Source: Paracidovorax wautersii
GTDB lineage: Bacteria; Pseudomonadota; Gammaproteobacteria; Burkholderiales; Burkholderiaceae_C
Assembly: GCF_031453675.1 (NCBI RefSeq)
Contig: NZ_JAVIZX010000001.1
Location: 744,001-808,000, forward strand
Direction: 5' to 3'
DNA length: 64,000 nt
In this document: positions 36,107 to 43,828 of the stretch, in pieces
Layout: the number at the start of each line of letters is the position of its first letter
How positions within the stretch are numbered: position 1 is the first letter of the stretch
Notes under the pieces: generated by a model
Seen by the model: the letters and a program-made list of their open reading frames with translations, nothing else
Told to the model about the DNA's origin: nothing
Databases searched by the model: none
Position numbers and translations under genes: made by a program

Positions 36107-37360
36107 ATGAGCACGTTCTATGACGACCTGGAAACCCGCAGCCCGCAGGAGCGCGAGGCCGCGTTGCTGGCCGCGCTGCCGGGGCAGATCGCGCATGCGC
36201 AGCAGCGGTCGGAGGCGTTCGCCGGGATCCTGGCCGGGGTGGATTCGGCGCAGGTCACCAGCCGGGCCGCGCTGGCGCGGCTGCCGGTCACGCGCAAGCA
36301 CGAACTGCTGGAGCGCCAGCAGGCACAGCGCGCAGCGGGCGGCAATGTGTTCGGCGGCTTCAGCGCGGTGGCTTTCGGCGCCGGCATGCCGCGCGTGTTC
36401 GCCAGCCCGGGCCCCATCTACGAGCCGGAAGGGACGCGGCGCGACTACTGGCGCATGGCGCGGGCCATCCACGCGGCGGGCTTCCGCGCGGGCGAGCTGG
36501 TGCACAACAGCTTCAGCTACCACTTCGTGCCGGCCGGCTCCATGATGGAAACCGGCGCGCAGGCCCTGGGTTGCACGGTGTTCGCGGGCGGCACAGGCCA
36601 GACCGAGCAGCAGGTGCAGGCCATGGACGAATTGCGGCCTGCCGGCTACATCGGCACGCCGAGCTTTCTGAAGCTCATCCTGGAAAAGGCCGAGTCGCTC
36701 GGCGTTGCGCTGCCCAGCGTGGGCAAGGCGCTGGTGTCCGGCGAGGCCTTCCCGCCCTCGCTGCGCGACTGGTTCGCTGCACGCGGCGTGCAGGGCTACC
36801 AGTGCTATGCCACGGCCGACCTGGGTCTGATCGCGTACGAGACCAGCGCCCGCGAGGGGCTGGTGGTGGACGAGGGCGTGATCGTCGAAATCGTGCGCCC
36901 CGGCACCGGCGACCCGGTCCCGGAGGGCGAGGTGGGCGAACTGGTGGTGACCACCCTCAACCCCGACTACCCGCTGGTGCGCTTCGGCACCGGCGATCTG
37001 TCGGCCGTGCTGCCCGGCGCCTGCCCCACCGGCCGCACCAACACGCGCATCAAGGGCTGGATGGGCCGGGCCGACCAGACGACCAAGGTGCGCGGCATGT
37101 TCGTGCACCCGGGCCAGATCGCCGCGGTCACCAAGCGCTTTCCGCAGGTGCAGCGCGCGCGGCTGGTGGTGAGCGGCGAGATGGCCAACGACCAGATGGT
37201 GCTGCGGGTGGAAACCACCGAGACGGACGGCGGCCTGGCCCGCCAGATGGAAGAGGCCATCCGCGACGTGACCAAGCTGCGCGGCGAAGTGCAGATGGTG
37301 GCGCCCGGCACGCTGCCCAACGATGGCAAGGTCATCGAAGACGCCCGCAGCTACCGCTGA
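36107..37360 (+). CDS. PaaK-like phenylacetate/aryl-CoA ligase family protein
   Basis: This 417-residue protein belongs to the PaaK branch of AMP-dependent ligases, shorter than other ANL enzymes. The motifs are HNSFSYHFVPAG, GCTVFAGGTGQTEQQVQ, LVSGEAFPPSLRDW, YATADLGLIAYE (the A5-type motif), FGTGDLSAVLPG and VRGMFVHPGQIAAVTKRF. The substrate in the family is phenylacetate or a related aryl acid, forming the CoA ester with ATP. The classical P-loop-like SSGTTG is replaced by FGAGMPRVFAS, a change also seen in some PaaK homologues next to this transporter; I cannot tell if activity is affected. It is the last gene of the transporter block. Confidence 0.85.
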   Translation: MSTFYDDLETRSPQEREAALLAALPGQIAHAQQRSEAFAGILAGVDSAQVTSRAALARLPVTRKHELLERQQAQRAAGGNVFGGFSAVAFGAGMPRVFASPGPIYEPEGTRRDYWRMARAIHAAGFRAGELVHNSFSYHFVPAGSMMETGAQALGCTVFAGGTGQTEQQVQAMDELRPAGYIGTPSFLKLILEKAESLGVALPSVGKALVSGEAFPPSLRDWFAARGVQGYQCYATADLGLIAYETSAREGLVVDEGVIVEIVRPGTGDPVPEGEVGELVVTTLNPDYPLVRFGTGDLSAVLPGACPTGRTNTRIKGWMGRADQTTKVRGMFVHPGQIAAVTKRFPQVQRARLVVSGEMANDQMVLRVETTETDGGLARQMEEAIRDVTKLRGEVQMVAPGTLPNDGKVIEDARSYR

Positions 37361-37386
37361 AGACCTGCCCGCCAACGCCTAGCCAA

Positions 37387-37460
37387 TCAATATTGCTGGC
37401 GGCTTACAACGCAATTTTCATAGCGCCACAACAAGCAACAGCAAGCGCTCCAGGTCAAAA
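37387..37460. repeat. Dispersed repeat, family 1, diverged copy
   Basis: The sequence ATTGCTGGCGGCTTACAACG, TTTTCATAGCGCCACAACAA and GCAAGCGCTCCAGGTCAAAA keeps family blocks (TTTTCATAGC, AAGCGCTCCAGG, TCAAAA) in altered spacing. It lies between the PaaK-like and Bug genes. Confidence 0.45.
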
Positions 37461-37555
37461 AACCTTCGAACACAGATCCCCTGAAGGCTAGTGATTACCT
37501 TGATGCTCTGCACAAAACGCGCCGATATCATGGCGCGTCTATAAAAAGGAGCATC

Positions 37556-38545
37556 ATGAAAACCTCGTTCAAACTGGCCTGCGTCGCAGCGGCAGCCGCC
37601 GTGTCTTTCGGTGCCGCGGCACAGGACTTTCCCGCTGCCAACCGTTCGGTCACCATCGTGGTGCCCTTCGCCGCCGGCGGCCCGACCGACCGCGTGGCCC
37701 GCGACCTGGCAGAAGCCATGCGCAAGCCCCTGGGCGGCACGAGCGTGGTGATCGACAACGCCGTGGGCGCCGGCAGCTCCATCGGCACGGCCAAGGTGGC
37801 CCGCGCCGCACCGGACGGCTACACGCTGCTGCTGAACCACATCGCCATGTCGACGATGCCTTCGCTGTACCGCAAGCTGTCGTTCAACGTGGCCAACGAC
37901 TTCGAGTACCTGGGCATCATCAACGACGTGCCGATGACGCTCATCGCACGCCCCAACATGCCGGCCAACAACTACAAGGAACTGGCCGCCTGGATCGCTC
38001 AGAACAAGGGCAAGGTCAACCTGGGCAACGCCGGCCTGGGCGCTGCGTCGCACCTGTGCGGCCTGATGTTCCAGAACGCCATCAAGACGGAAATGACCAC
38101 CATCGCCTACAAGGGCACGGCACCGGCCATCACCGACCTGATCGGCGGCCAGATCGATCTGCTGTGCGACCAGACGACCAACACCACCTCGCAGATCGAA
38201 GGCAAGAAGGTCAAGGCCTATGCCGTCACGACGTCCAAGCGCCTGACCACGCCTTCGCTGAAGGACCTGCCCACGCTGGCCGAAGCCGGCGTGCCGAACT
38301 TCGAAGTGACCATCTGGCACGGCCTGTATGCGCCCAAGGGCACGCCCGCGCCCATTCTGGCCAAGCTGAACGAGGCCATGAAGGCTGCGCTGAAGGACCC
38401 CGAGTTCATCAAGAAGCAGGAAGGCCTGGGCGCCGTGGTCGCCAGCGACAAGCGCATCGAGCCCGCCGAACACAAGAAGTTCGTGCAGGCCGAGATCGAG
38501 AAGTGGGGCACGGTCATCAAGGCCGCCGGCACCTACGCCGACTGA
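37556..38545 (+). CDS. Bug-family tripartite tricarboxylate transporter binding protein
   Basis: This 329-residue periplasmic solute-binding protein has a signal peptide (MKTSFKLACVAAAAAVSFGAAAQ). Bug signatures are VTIVVPFAAGGPTDRVARDLAEAM, VVIDNAVGAGSSIGTAKVARAAPDGYTLL and a C-terminal AEIEKWGTVIKAAG. Bug proteins bind carboxylates such as citrate, dicarboxylates or amino acids. No TctA/TctB membrane genes are in the window, which is common since these binding proteins are usually orphans in this group. A clear ribosome site (AAAAGGAG) precedes the ATG. A terminator follows. Confidence 0.93.
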   Translation: MKTSFKLACVAAAAAVSFGAAAQDFPAANRSVTIVVPFAAGGPTDRVARDLAEAMRKPLGGTSVVIDNAVGAGSSIGTAKVARAAPDGYTLLLNHIAMSTMPSLYRKLSFNVANDFEYLGIINDVPMTLIARPNMPANNYKELAAWIAQNKGKVNLGNAGLGAASHLCGLMFQNAIKTEMTTIAYKGTAPAITDLIGGQIDLLCDQTTNTTSQIEGKKVKAYAVTTSKRLTTPSLKDLPTLAEAGVPNFEVTIWHGLYAPKGTPAPILAKLNEAMKAALKDPEFIKKQEGLGAVVASDKRIEPAEHKKFVQAEIEKWGTVIKAAGTYAD

Positions 38546-38589
38546 TCCTTCTTCCGGCATACAGGGGCGGCAAGCCAGCCCCTCTCTGC

Positions 38590-38622
38590 AGCCGCCTGCG
38601 CACCCGTGCCAGGCGGCTTTTT
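38590..38622 (+). terminator. Rho-independent terminator after first Bug gene
   Basis: AGCCGCCTG (38590-38598) and CAGGCGGCT (38610-38618) form a perfect 9-bp stem with an 11-nt loop, followed by TTTTT. It lies 44 bp after the Bug stop. Confidence 0.85.
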
Positions 38623-38770
38623 CGTGGGCGATGCAGCAGCACCGTGGCCGCAGAGCAAGCCATGTGCGATGGCTCCCACCGCACATCGAGACAGGGGGTT
38701 TTCACCAGCGGCCGGAGCGAGGCTTCACCTGTACAACGGGACGCAGCCTCACTTCACAGGAACCCTCCGC

Positions 38771-39790
38771 ATGTTGTCTTTCGCAGTGGCTCCGCGCCGC
38801 AGGCTGCTGGCGCTGAGCGCCCTCGCCTCCCTCACCCTGTGGACCGGCACGGCTTGGAGCCAGGCGCCCGGCTGGCCCACCAAACCCGTGCGCATCGTCG
38901 TGCCGTTCGCACCGGGTGGCACGACCGACATCCTGGCCCGTGCCGTCGCACCCGAGCTTTCCAAGGCCTTCGGCCAGCAGTTCATCGTGGACAACCGCGG
39001 CGGCGCCGGCGGCAACATCGGCGCCGAGGTGGTCGCCAAATCACCGGCCGACGGCTACACGCTGCTGATGGGCACGGTGGGCACGCACGGCATCAACCGC
39101 GCGCTCTACAGCAAGCTGCCCTACGACCCGATCAAGGACTTCGTGCCCATCACCCTGGTCGCCGCCGTGCCCAACGTGATGGAGATGAATGCCGAGAAGG
39201 CCAAGGCGCTGGGCATCGCCAACGTGCAGGACTTCATCCGCTATGCCAAGGCGAACCCGGGCAAGCTCAACATGGCCTCCAGCGGCAACGGCACGTCCAT
39301 CCATCTGGCGGGCGAACTGTTCAAGAGCATGACCGGCACCTACATGCTGCACATGCCCTACCGCGGCTCGGGCCCCGCCCTGCTGGACATGGTGGGCGGC
39401 AACATGGATGTGATGTTCGACAACCTGCCGTCGTCCATGGCGCAGATCAAGGCCGGCAAGCTGGTCGCCCTGGCCGTGACCAGCGCGCAGCGCTCGGCCG
39501 CCCTGCCCGACGTGCCCACGGTGGAAGAGGCCGGCGGGCCGGCGCTCAAGGGCTTCGAGGCCAGCTCCTGGTTCGGCCTCCTGGCGCCGGCGGGCACGCC
39601 GGCCGACATCGTCAACCGCATCCAGCAGGAGACCGCCAAGGCGCTGGCCACGCCCGCCGTCAAGGAACGGCTGCTGGCCCAGGGCGCCATTCCCGGCGGC
39701 AAGAGTCCGCAGGACTTCGAGCGCCACATCGACGCCGAACACCGCAAGTGGGCGCAGGTGGTCAAGGCCTCCGGCGCCAAGGTGGACTGA
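38771..39790 (+). CDS. Bug-family tripartite tricarboxylate transporter binding protein
   Basis: This 339-residue second Bug protein has a signal peptide (basic [23 protein letters not shown], seen as [20 protein letters not shown] then cleavage near AWSQA). The family motifs are [54 protein letters not shown] and the ending [16 protein letters not shown]. It is separated from the first Bug gene by a terminator, so it is probably an independent unit. Its sequence is clearly different from the first, so they probably bind different carboxylates. Confidence 0.93.
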   Translation: MLSFAVAPRRRLLALSALASLTLWTGTAWSQAPGWPTKPVRIVVPFAPGGTTDILARAVAPELSKAFGQQFIVDNRGGAGGNIGAEVVAKSPADGYTLLMGTVGTHGINRALYSKLPYDPIKDFVPITLVAAVPNVMEMNAEKAKALGIANVQDFIRYAKANPGKLNMASSGNGTSIHLAGELFKSMTGTYMLHMPYRGSGPALLDMVGGNMDVMFDNLPSSMAQIKAGKLVALAVTSAQRSAALPDVPTVEEAGGPALKGFEASSWFGLLAPAGTPADIVNRIQQETAKALATPAVKERLLAQGAIPGGKSPQDFERHIDAEHRKWAQVVKASGAKVD

Positions 39791-39855
39791 CCGCCAGCCC
39801 GCGCGCCGCGCAAGGCGCAGGCTGCGAGGCAGCCGGCGCCCGGCGGACGCGGCGC

Positions 39856-40185
39856 TCACCAGGTGACGTCGTAGCCCTCGGCGGCGCTGCGGCGCAGGAT
39901 GTCGATCAGCGGCGTGGCGCGCTGGCGCAGGCTGATGCTTTCGCTACGCTCCTGCGGCTCGTCGTCCTTCGCCTCCGGGGCGGAGGCCTCGGCGGTGCGC
40001 TGCGACCGTTGGGCCTCCTCGGAGGCGACGGCGGCCTCCAAGGCCGCGATGGCCGAAGGAATCTGCGCCGCCGTCACGATGCCGTGCGGGTCGGGCGATT
40101 TGCCGATGATCTGCAGCAGTTGCCGGCCATTAGGCTCCAGCATGATGACGTCGGCGGTGGCGCGGGATTTGAATTTGTAGAGCAT
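39856..40185 (-). CDS. DUF1840 protein
   Basis: This 109-residue cytoplasmic protein begins MLYKFKSRATADVIMLEPNG and ends with LRQRATPLIDILRRSAAEGYDVTW, both typical of DUF1840, a small beta-proteobacterial family with no assigned function. The central part is charged and Glu/Ala-rich. It lies 24 bp downstream of the cyclopropane synthase-like gene on the same strand and is probably co-transcribed. Confidence 0.85.
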   Translation of the reverse strand: MLYKFKSRATADVIMLEPNGRQLLQIIGKSPDPHGIVTAAQIPSAIAALEAAVASEEAQRSQRTAEASAPEAKDDEPQERSESISLRQRATPLIDILRRSAAEGYDVTW

Positions 40186-40209
40186 CCGGTTCTTTTCTGG
40201 TGGATCGGT

Positions 40210-41520
40210 TCAGGACAAGGGAAAAGCAGGGAAAGCGTTCGCTGCGGGGCCGGCAGCCCCGCCGTAGATGTATTCGCGGTGGAAAGGATAGTCCGATTGC
40301 GCACCGCGCAGGGCGCCGTGCTCGATATCCCCGTCGGGCCGTGCCGCCAGCATCTGGTGCAGCGCCATCCAGCCGCGCTCGAAGCCCATGGCGCTGCCCG
40401 CCAGGTAGAGGCGGTAGGCGCGCAGCACGCGCTCGCCCTGCTCCGGCCCGGCCTGCGCCGTGAGGATCTGCCGGGCGGCGTCGAGCTGCCCCTCCAGCGC
40501 ATCGGACCAGGCCCACAGCGTGCGCGCGTAATGCGGGCGCAGGTTCTCGGTGTCCACCATTTCCAGGCCCGCGGCCGCCATGTCGTGCAGCACCGTGCTC
40601 ACATGCAGCAGCTCGCCGCCGGGAAAGATGTACTTCTCGACGAAATCGCCCATGCCGGCGCCCAGCTGGGCGTTGTCGACGCCGCCCGCGGTGATGCCGT
40701 GGTTGAGCAGCAGCCCGCCCGGCCGCAGCAGCCCGCGCACATGGGTGAAGTACTCCGGCATGCGGGCGCGGCCCACGTGTTCGAACATGCCGACGGAAGC
40801 GATCTTGTCGTAGTGGGCCGTCGCTTGCAGCTGCCGGTAGTCACGCAGTTCCACGCGCACGCGGCCTTGCAGGCCGCGCTCGTCGATGAGCCGCTGTACG
40901 TGCGCATGCTGGTTGCGCGACAGCGTGATGCCCGTGCCATCCACGCCGTAGTGCTCGGCGGCCCACAGCAACAGGCCGCCCCAGCCGGCGCCGATGTCCA
41001 GGAAACGCTCGCCCGGCCGCAGCCGCAGCTTGCGGCAGATCAGGTCGAGCTTGGCCTCTTGCGCCTGGGCCAGCGACAGGTCGGCAGCGCGGTAATAAGC
41101 GCACGAGTACACGCGCCGGGGGTCGAGCCACAAAGCGTAGAAGTCGTCGGAGAGGTCGTAGTGGAACTGGATCTGCCGCGCGTCGCGGTCCGGCGTGTGC
41201 GCGGCCCGCGAGCGCACCCAGGCGATGACCCGGGACCACCAGTCCGCGTGCGCGCGCGCCGGATCGCCCCGCAGCAAGCTGGCGGCATCGGCCATCAGGT
41301 CGCGCATGCGGCCCTCCAGTGCCACCCGGCCTTCGACGATGGCCGCCCCCACATCGCCCACATCGCCCAGCACCAGGGCGGACAGGGCCACCCGGTCGCG
41401 AAAGCGCAGCACGACGGGCGCGTCGGGCGACCCCAGCCGCTCACCGCTCGGCAGCTCCAGCGCCAGGCCCACCGGCAGAGCGGCGAGCCGGGCCTCCAGG
41501 GCGTGCTGCAGATGCTTCAT
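40210..41520 (-). CDS. cfa: Cyclopropane-fatty-acyl-phospholipid synthase family methyltransferase
   Basis: This 436-residue SAM-dependent enzyme of the Cfa/Mycolic acid cyclopropane family methylenates double bonds in membrane phospholipid acyl chains. Motifs are FHYDLSDDFYALWLDPRRVYSCAYY (substrate/active-site region), the SAM-binding LDIGAGWGGLLLWAAEHYGV, GITLSRNQ, VGMFEHVG (active-site Glu/His) and KYIFPGGELLHVS. An N-terminal domain of about 120 residues is normal. The start may be ATG 41520 (MKHLQHALEARL) or ATG 41529 (MPSMKHL); neither has a strong ribosome site. The gene name is by family, since paralogues with other activities exist. Confidence 0.85.
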   Translation of the reverse strand: MKHLQHALEARLAALPVGLALELPSGERLGSPDAPVVLRFRDRVALSALVLGDVGDVGAAIVEGRVALEGRMRDLMADAASLLRGDPARAHADWWSRVIAWVRSRAAHTPDRDARQIQFHYDLSDDFYALWLDPRRVYSCAYYRAADLSLAQAQEAKLDLICRKLRLRPGERFLDIGAGWGGLLLWAAEHYGVDGTGITLSRNQHAHVQRLIDERGLQGRVRVELRDYRQLQATAHYDKIASVGMFEHVGRARMPEYFTHVRGLLRPGGLLLNHGITAGGVDNAQLGAGMGDFVEKYIFPGGELLHVSTVLHDMAAAGLEMVDTENLRPHYARTLWAWSDALEGQLDAARQILTAQAGPEQGERVLRAYRLYLAGSAMGFERGWMALHQMLAARPDGDIEHGALRGAQSDYPFHREYIYGGAAGPAANAFPAFPLS

Positions 41521-41720
41521 GGAGGGCATTCTTGGAGCTTGCCCGGCCAGCGTCAATGGATGTTGTCTGACATGCGCCCCGTGCTGCACCAGCCGCTGTC
41601 CCTGCCGGCCTCCGACAAGAACGCCCTGGCATGGGCGCCGGCGCCGCAGGGCGGGTTTCCGGCGGCGGCGCCACCTATGGCCTAATAGCGTGTTTTCATC
41701 TTTCTCAGCAGGAGCCTCGA

Positions 41721-41891
41721 ATGGGCAACAAGATCGTTACCGAAGCCGACCGCAAGCGCACCCCCGCCCCCAAGCCGCTGCCCGGCATGAGCCTGCCCAC
41801 GCCCGGCCGTGGCCAGCGCGTGAGCCTGGAGCGTGGCGTGGCCACGCGCAGCAAGAAGAACCCGGGCAAGCGCTCCAAGAAGGGCGGCTGA
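41721..41891 (+). CDS. Small basic protein of unknown function
   Basis: This 56-residue protein is rich in Lys, Arg, Pro and Gly (MGNKIVTEADRKRTPAPKPL at the start, KKNPGKRSKKGG at the end), with no hydrophobic core. A good ribosome site (CAGGAG) lies 8 bp before the ATG and a strong terminator follows, so it is a real single-gene unit. The composition suggests binding to nucleic acid or ribosome, or disorder; I do not recognise a named family. Confidence 0.7.
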   Translation: MGNKIVTEADRKRTPAPKPLPGMSLPTPGRGQRVSLERGVATRSKKNPGKRSKKGG

Positions 41892-41930
41892 TCCCTGTGC
41901 CTGCGTCCGCGCAGGCCGCAATCCGCAGGA

Positions 41931-41959
41931 AAGCCCGCCACCCGGCGGGCTTTTTCTTT
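41931..41959 (+). terminator. Rho-independent terminator after the small basic protein gene
   Basis: AAGCCCGCC (41931-41939) and GGCGGGCTT (41944-41952) form a perfect stem with a 4-nt loop, followed by a T-rich tail (TTTTTCTTT). Confidence 0.9.
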
Positions 41960-42043
41960 GCGCGGTGCAAGAGCGTGTTTACGATCTTCCAGGGGTCGCG
42001 CTGCGGCGGTGCACAATGGGCTCCCCTTCGCCAGGAGCAGCGC

Positions 42044-42598
42044 ATGCCCCCCACCGCCCCACCGCCTTCCGACGATGCCGCCGCGCTGTATGCCACGCTG
42101 CAGGCCGGCCCCCTCGCCGGCCAGGCCGTGACCACGCTGCGCATCGGCGGCTCGCACACCACGCTGGCCAGCGGGGACGGCACCGCCGAGCCGGCGCTGC
42201 GGTCGCTGAACATCGGCTCCCGCGTGACCGCCGCGACCTGCTTCAGCCACAGCCCGCCCACGGGCGCCGAACTGGAAGGCGCGATCGCGCTGGTAGAAGA
42301 CGCCGTCATGCCCGCCCGCGACATGCTCGCCGCCGGCTCCACGCTGTACACGGCAGATGCCGGCATCCGCCAGATCGCCATTGCCGCCGGGCTGGAGGCC
42401 CAGCCCGAGATGCAGCTCACGCTCGACGATGTGGAGCGCACCTTCGGCCACGTGGCCGCCGTCGCCGAGGGCCGGCCGCCCGCCGAGGACGATTGGAGCC
42501 TGGACCCGGCCTTTGCCGTCACGCTGCTCATCCTGCGCGAGAGCATGCAGCACCTGGCATTCGGCCACATCGTGATCCGCTCCGACGGGGTGCTGTAG
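42044..42598 (+). CDS. Conserved-looking hypothetical protein
   Basis: This 184-residue protein starts at ATG 42044 behind a good ribosome site (CCAGGAGCAG). It has a globular composition: LYATLQAGPLAGQAVTTLRIGG, GSRVTAATCFSHSPPTGAELEGAIALVEDAVMP (given by its parts CFSHSPPTGAELE and ALVEDAVMP), GIRQIAIAAGLEAQPEM and LILRESMQHLAFGHIVI. No signal peptide or transmembrane helix is seen. I do not recognise the family. Its codon use matches its neighbours, and it is followed by the convergent zinc-ribbon gene. Confidence 0.7.
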   Translation: MPPTAPPPSDDAAALYATLQAGPLAGQAVTTLRIGGSHTTLASGDGTAEPALRSLNIGSRVTAATCFSHSPPTGAELEGAIALVEDAVMPARDMLAAGSTLYTADAGIRQIAIAAGLEAQPEMQLTLDDVERTFGHVAAVAEGRPPAEDDWSLDPAFAVTLLILRESMQHLAFGHIVIRSDGVL

Positions 42599-42638
42599 GC
42601 GCGACGCGGCCGCTAGGTGACGCACGCCAACGCGCCGC

Positions 42639-42998
42639 TCATTGCAGGAAGGCCAGCAGCACCCAGGCGATCCACCCCCAAAACGATGCGTGCTTGCTTC
42701 GCCGGGCCGCCTCGGGGGTGATAGGCCACAGCTCCACGCGCCGCCACATCAGCATGGTGGCGCATGCCACCAGCAGAATCAGGACCACCGCCAGAAGCAC
42801 CGAAGACCACACGGCTCCAGCGGTGATGGCCAGCACCAGGCCAAACATCGTCAGGCACGCGATGCCGCTGGACGTGCTGGCCAGCGCGTGGCTCAGCCGA
42901 CCGCACCGCGGGCAGGTGCAGGGAGCCCCGCGGCTCGACCAGCGCACGCTCCGCCCCGTCAGGCTGGGCTGCCTGCAATGGGGACAGAGGTGGCGCAT
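42639..42998 (-). CDS. Zinc-ribbon membrane protein
   Basis: This 119-residue protein has a cysteine cluster at residues 5, 8, 27, 29 and 32 (CPHC and CTCPRCG), which suits a zinc ribbon. Two close transmembrane segments follow (about 44-64 and 66-86), and a hydrophobic C-terminus (FWGWIAWVLLAFLQ) may re-enter the membrane. It begins 6 bp after the tag stop on the same strand, so they are co-transcribed. The function is unknown. It is not a close copy of the zinc-ribbon pair at 1-834. Confidence 0.7.
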   Translation of the reverse strand: MRHLCPHCRQPSLTGRSVRWSSRGAPCTCPRCGRLSHALASTSSGIACLTMFGLVLAITAGAVWSSVLLAVVLILLVACATMLMWRRVELWPITPEAARRSKHASFWGWIAWVLLAFLQ

Positions 42999-43004
42999 GG
43001 GAAA

Positions 43005-43715
43005 TCAGCCGAGCCGAGGCGTCGGCAATTCGAATGCGTCGCGCGCCTGCTGCGCCCGGGCGCGCGTGGCGCAGCCTTCGAAATGGTCGTTCACCAGCCC
43101 CATGGCCTGCATGAAGGCGTACATGGTGGTGGGGCCGACGAAGCTCCAGCCGCGCTTCTTCAGGTCCTTGGAGAGGGCCACCGATGCGGCCGACGTGGTC
43201 ATCGCCCGCGCGGCGTCCGCGGTCAAGCGCTCGGGCCGTCCCGCGGCGGCGGCCGGCGCAAAGCCCCACACGTAGCGCGCCAGCGTGCCGTGCTCCTGGC
43301 GCAGTTCCAGCACGCGCCGGGCATTGTTGATGGTCGATTCGATCTTGCCGCGGTGGCGCACGATGCCGGCGTCGGCCAGCAGGCGCTCCACGTCCGCCGG
43401 GCCGAAGCGCGCCACCTGCTCGGCATCGAACTGGGCGAAGCCCGCGCGGAAGGCCTCCCGCTTGTTCAGGATGGTGATCCAGCTCAGGCCCGCCTGGAAG
43501 CCTTCGAGGCACAGCTTCTCGAACAGCCGCCGGTCGTCCGCGACGGGAAAGCCCCATTCATGGTCGTGGTAGTGGCGGTACAGCGGCGTGGCCCGGCACC
43601 AGCCGCAGCGCGGGCAGCCTGCGGCATCGGTGAAGAGGCCGGTGGCAGGGTCCACGGGCGACAGGGCGGACGCATCCGCGGCGAGGGTGTCCACAGGCAC
43701 AGACAGAGGGGGCAT
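43005..43715 (-). CDS. tag: DNA-3-methyladenine glycosylase I
   Basis: Tag removes 3-methyladenine from alkylated DNA as the first step of base-excision repair. The zinc ligands known from E. coli Tag are present: Cys37 and His50 (RCGWCRATPLYRHYH) and the pair in VNDHFEGC. The catalytic and base-binding segment LEGFQAGLSWITILNKREAF is intact. The protein is 236 residues, longer than E. coli Tag (187), because of an N-terminal extension of about 33 residues. A shorter start is possible but no internal Met precedes the CPRCGW motif, so ATG 43715 is kept. Confidence 0.93.
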   Translation of the reverse strand: MPPLSVPVDTLAADASALSPVDPATGLFTDAAGCPRCGWCRATPLYRHYHDHEWGFPVADDRRLFEKLCLEGFQAGLSWITILNKREAFRAGFAQFDAEQVARFGPADVERLLADAGIVRHRGKIESTINNARRVLELRQEHGTLARYVWGFAPAAAAGRPERLTADAARAMTTSAASVALSKDLKKRGWSFVGPTTMYAFMQAMGLVNDHFEGCATRARAQQARDAFELPTPRLG

Positions 43716-43828
43716 GGACCGGATTCTGCCCTCCCGTCGCGGACTTTGGCGGTCGGCGCGGCACACGGGTTCGCTATCCTTGGACGTCTGGGGTGCGCCT
43801 GCGCCGTCCCCGCCCACGCTCTGACTGC

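Noticed and set aside
37500-37556. Sigma-70 promoter (TTGATG...TATCAT) before the first Bug gene
   Set aside because: The spacing of about 20 bp is too long for a convincing call, so I did not list it.
38056-41685. Very long open frame on the plus strand (about 1200 codons) across two Bug genes, DUF1840 and the cyclopropane synthase
   Set aside because: It is an out-of-frame shadow of real genes on both strands. High GC suppresses stop codons, and the translation is Arg/Ala/His-rich with no domain.
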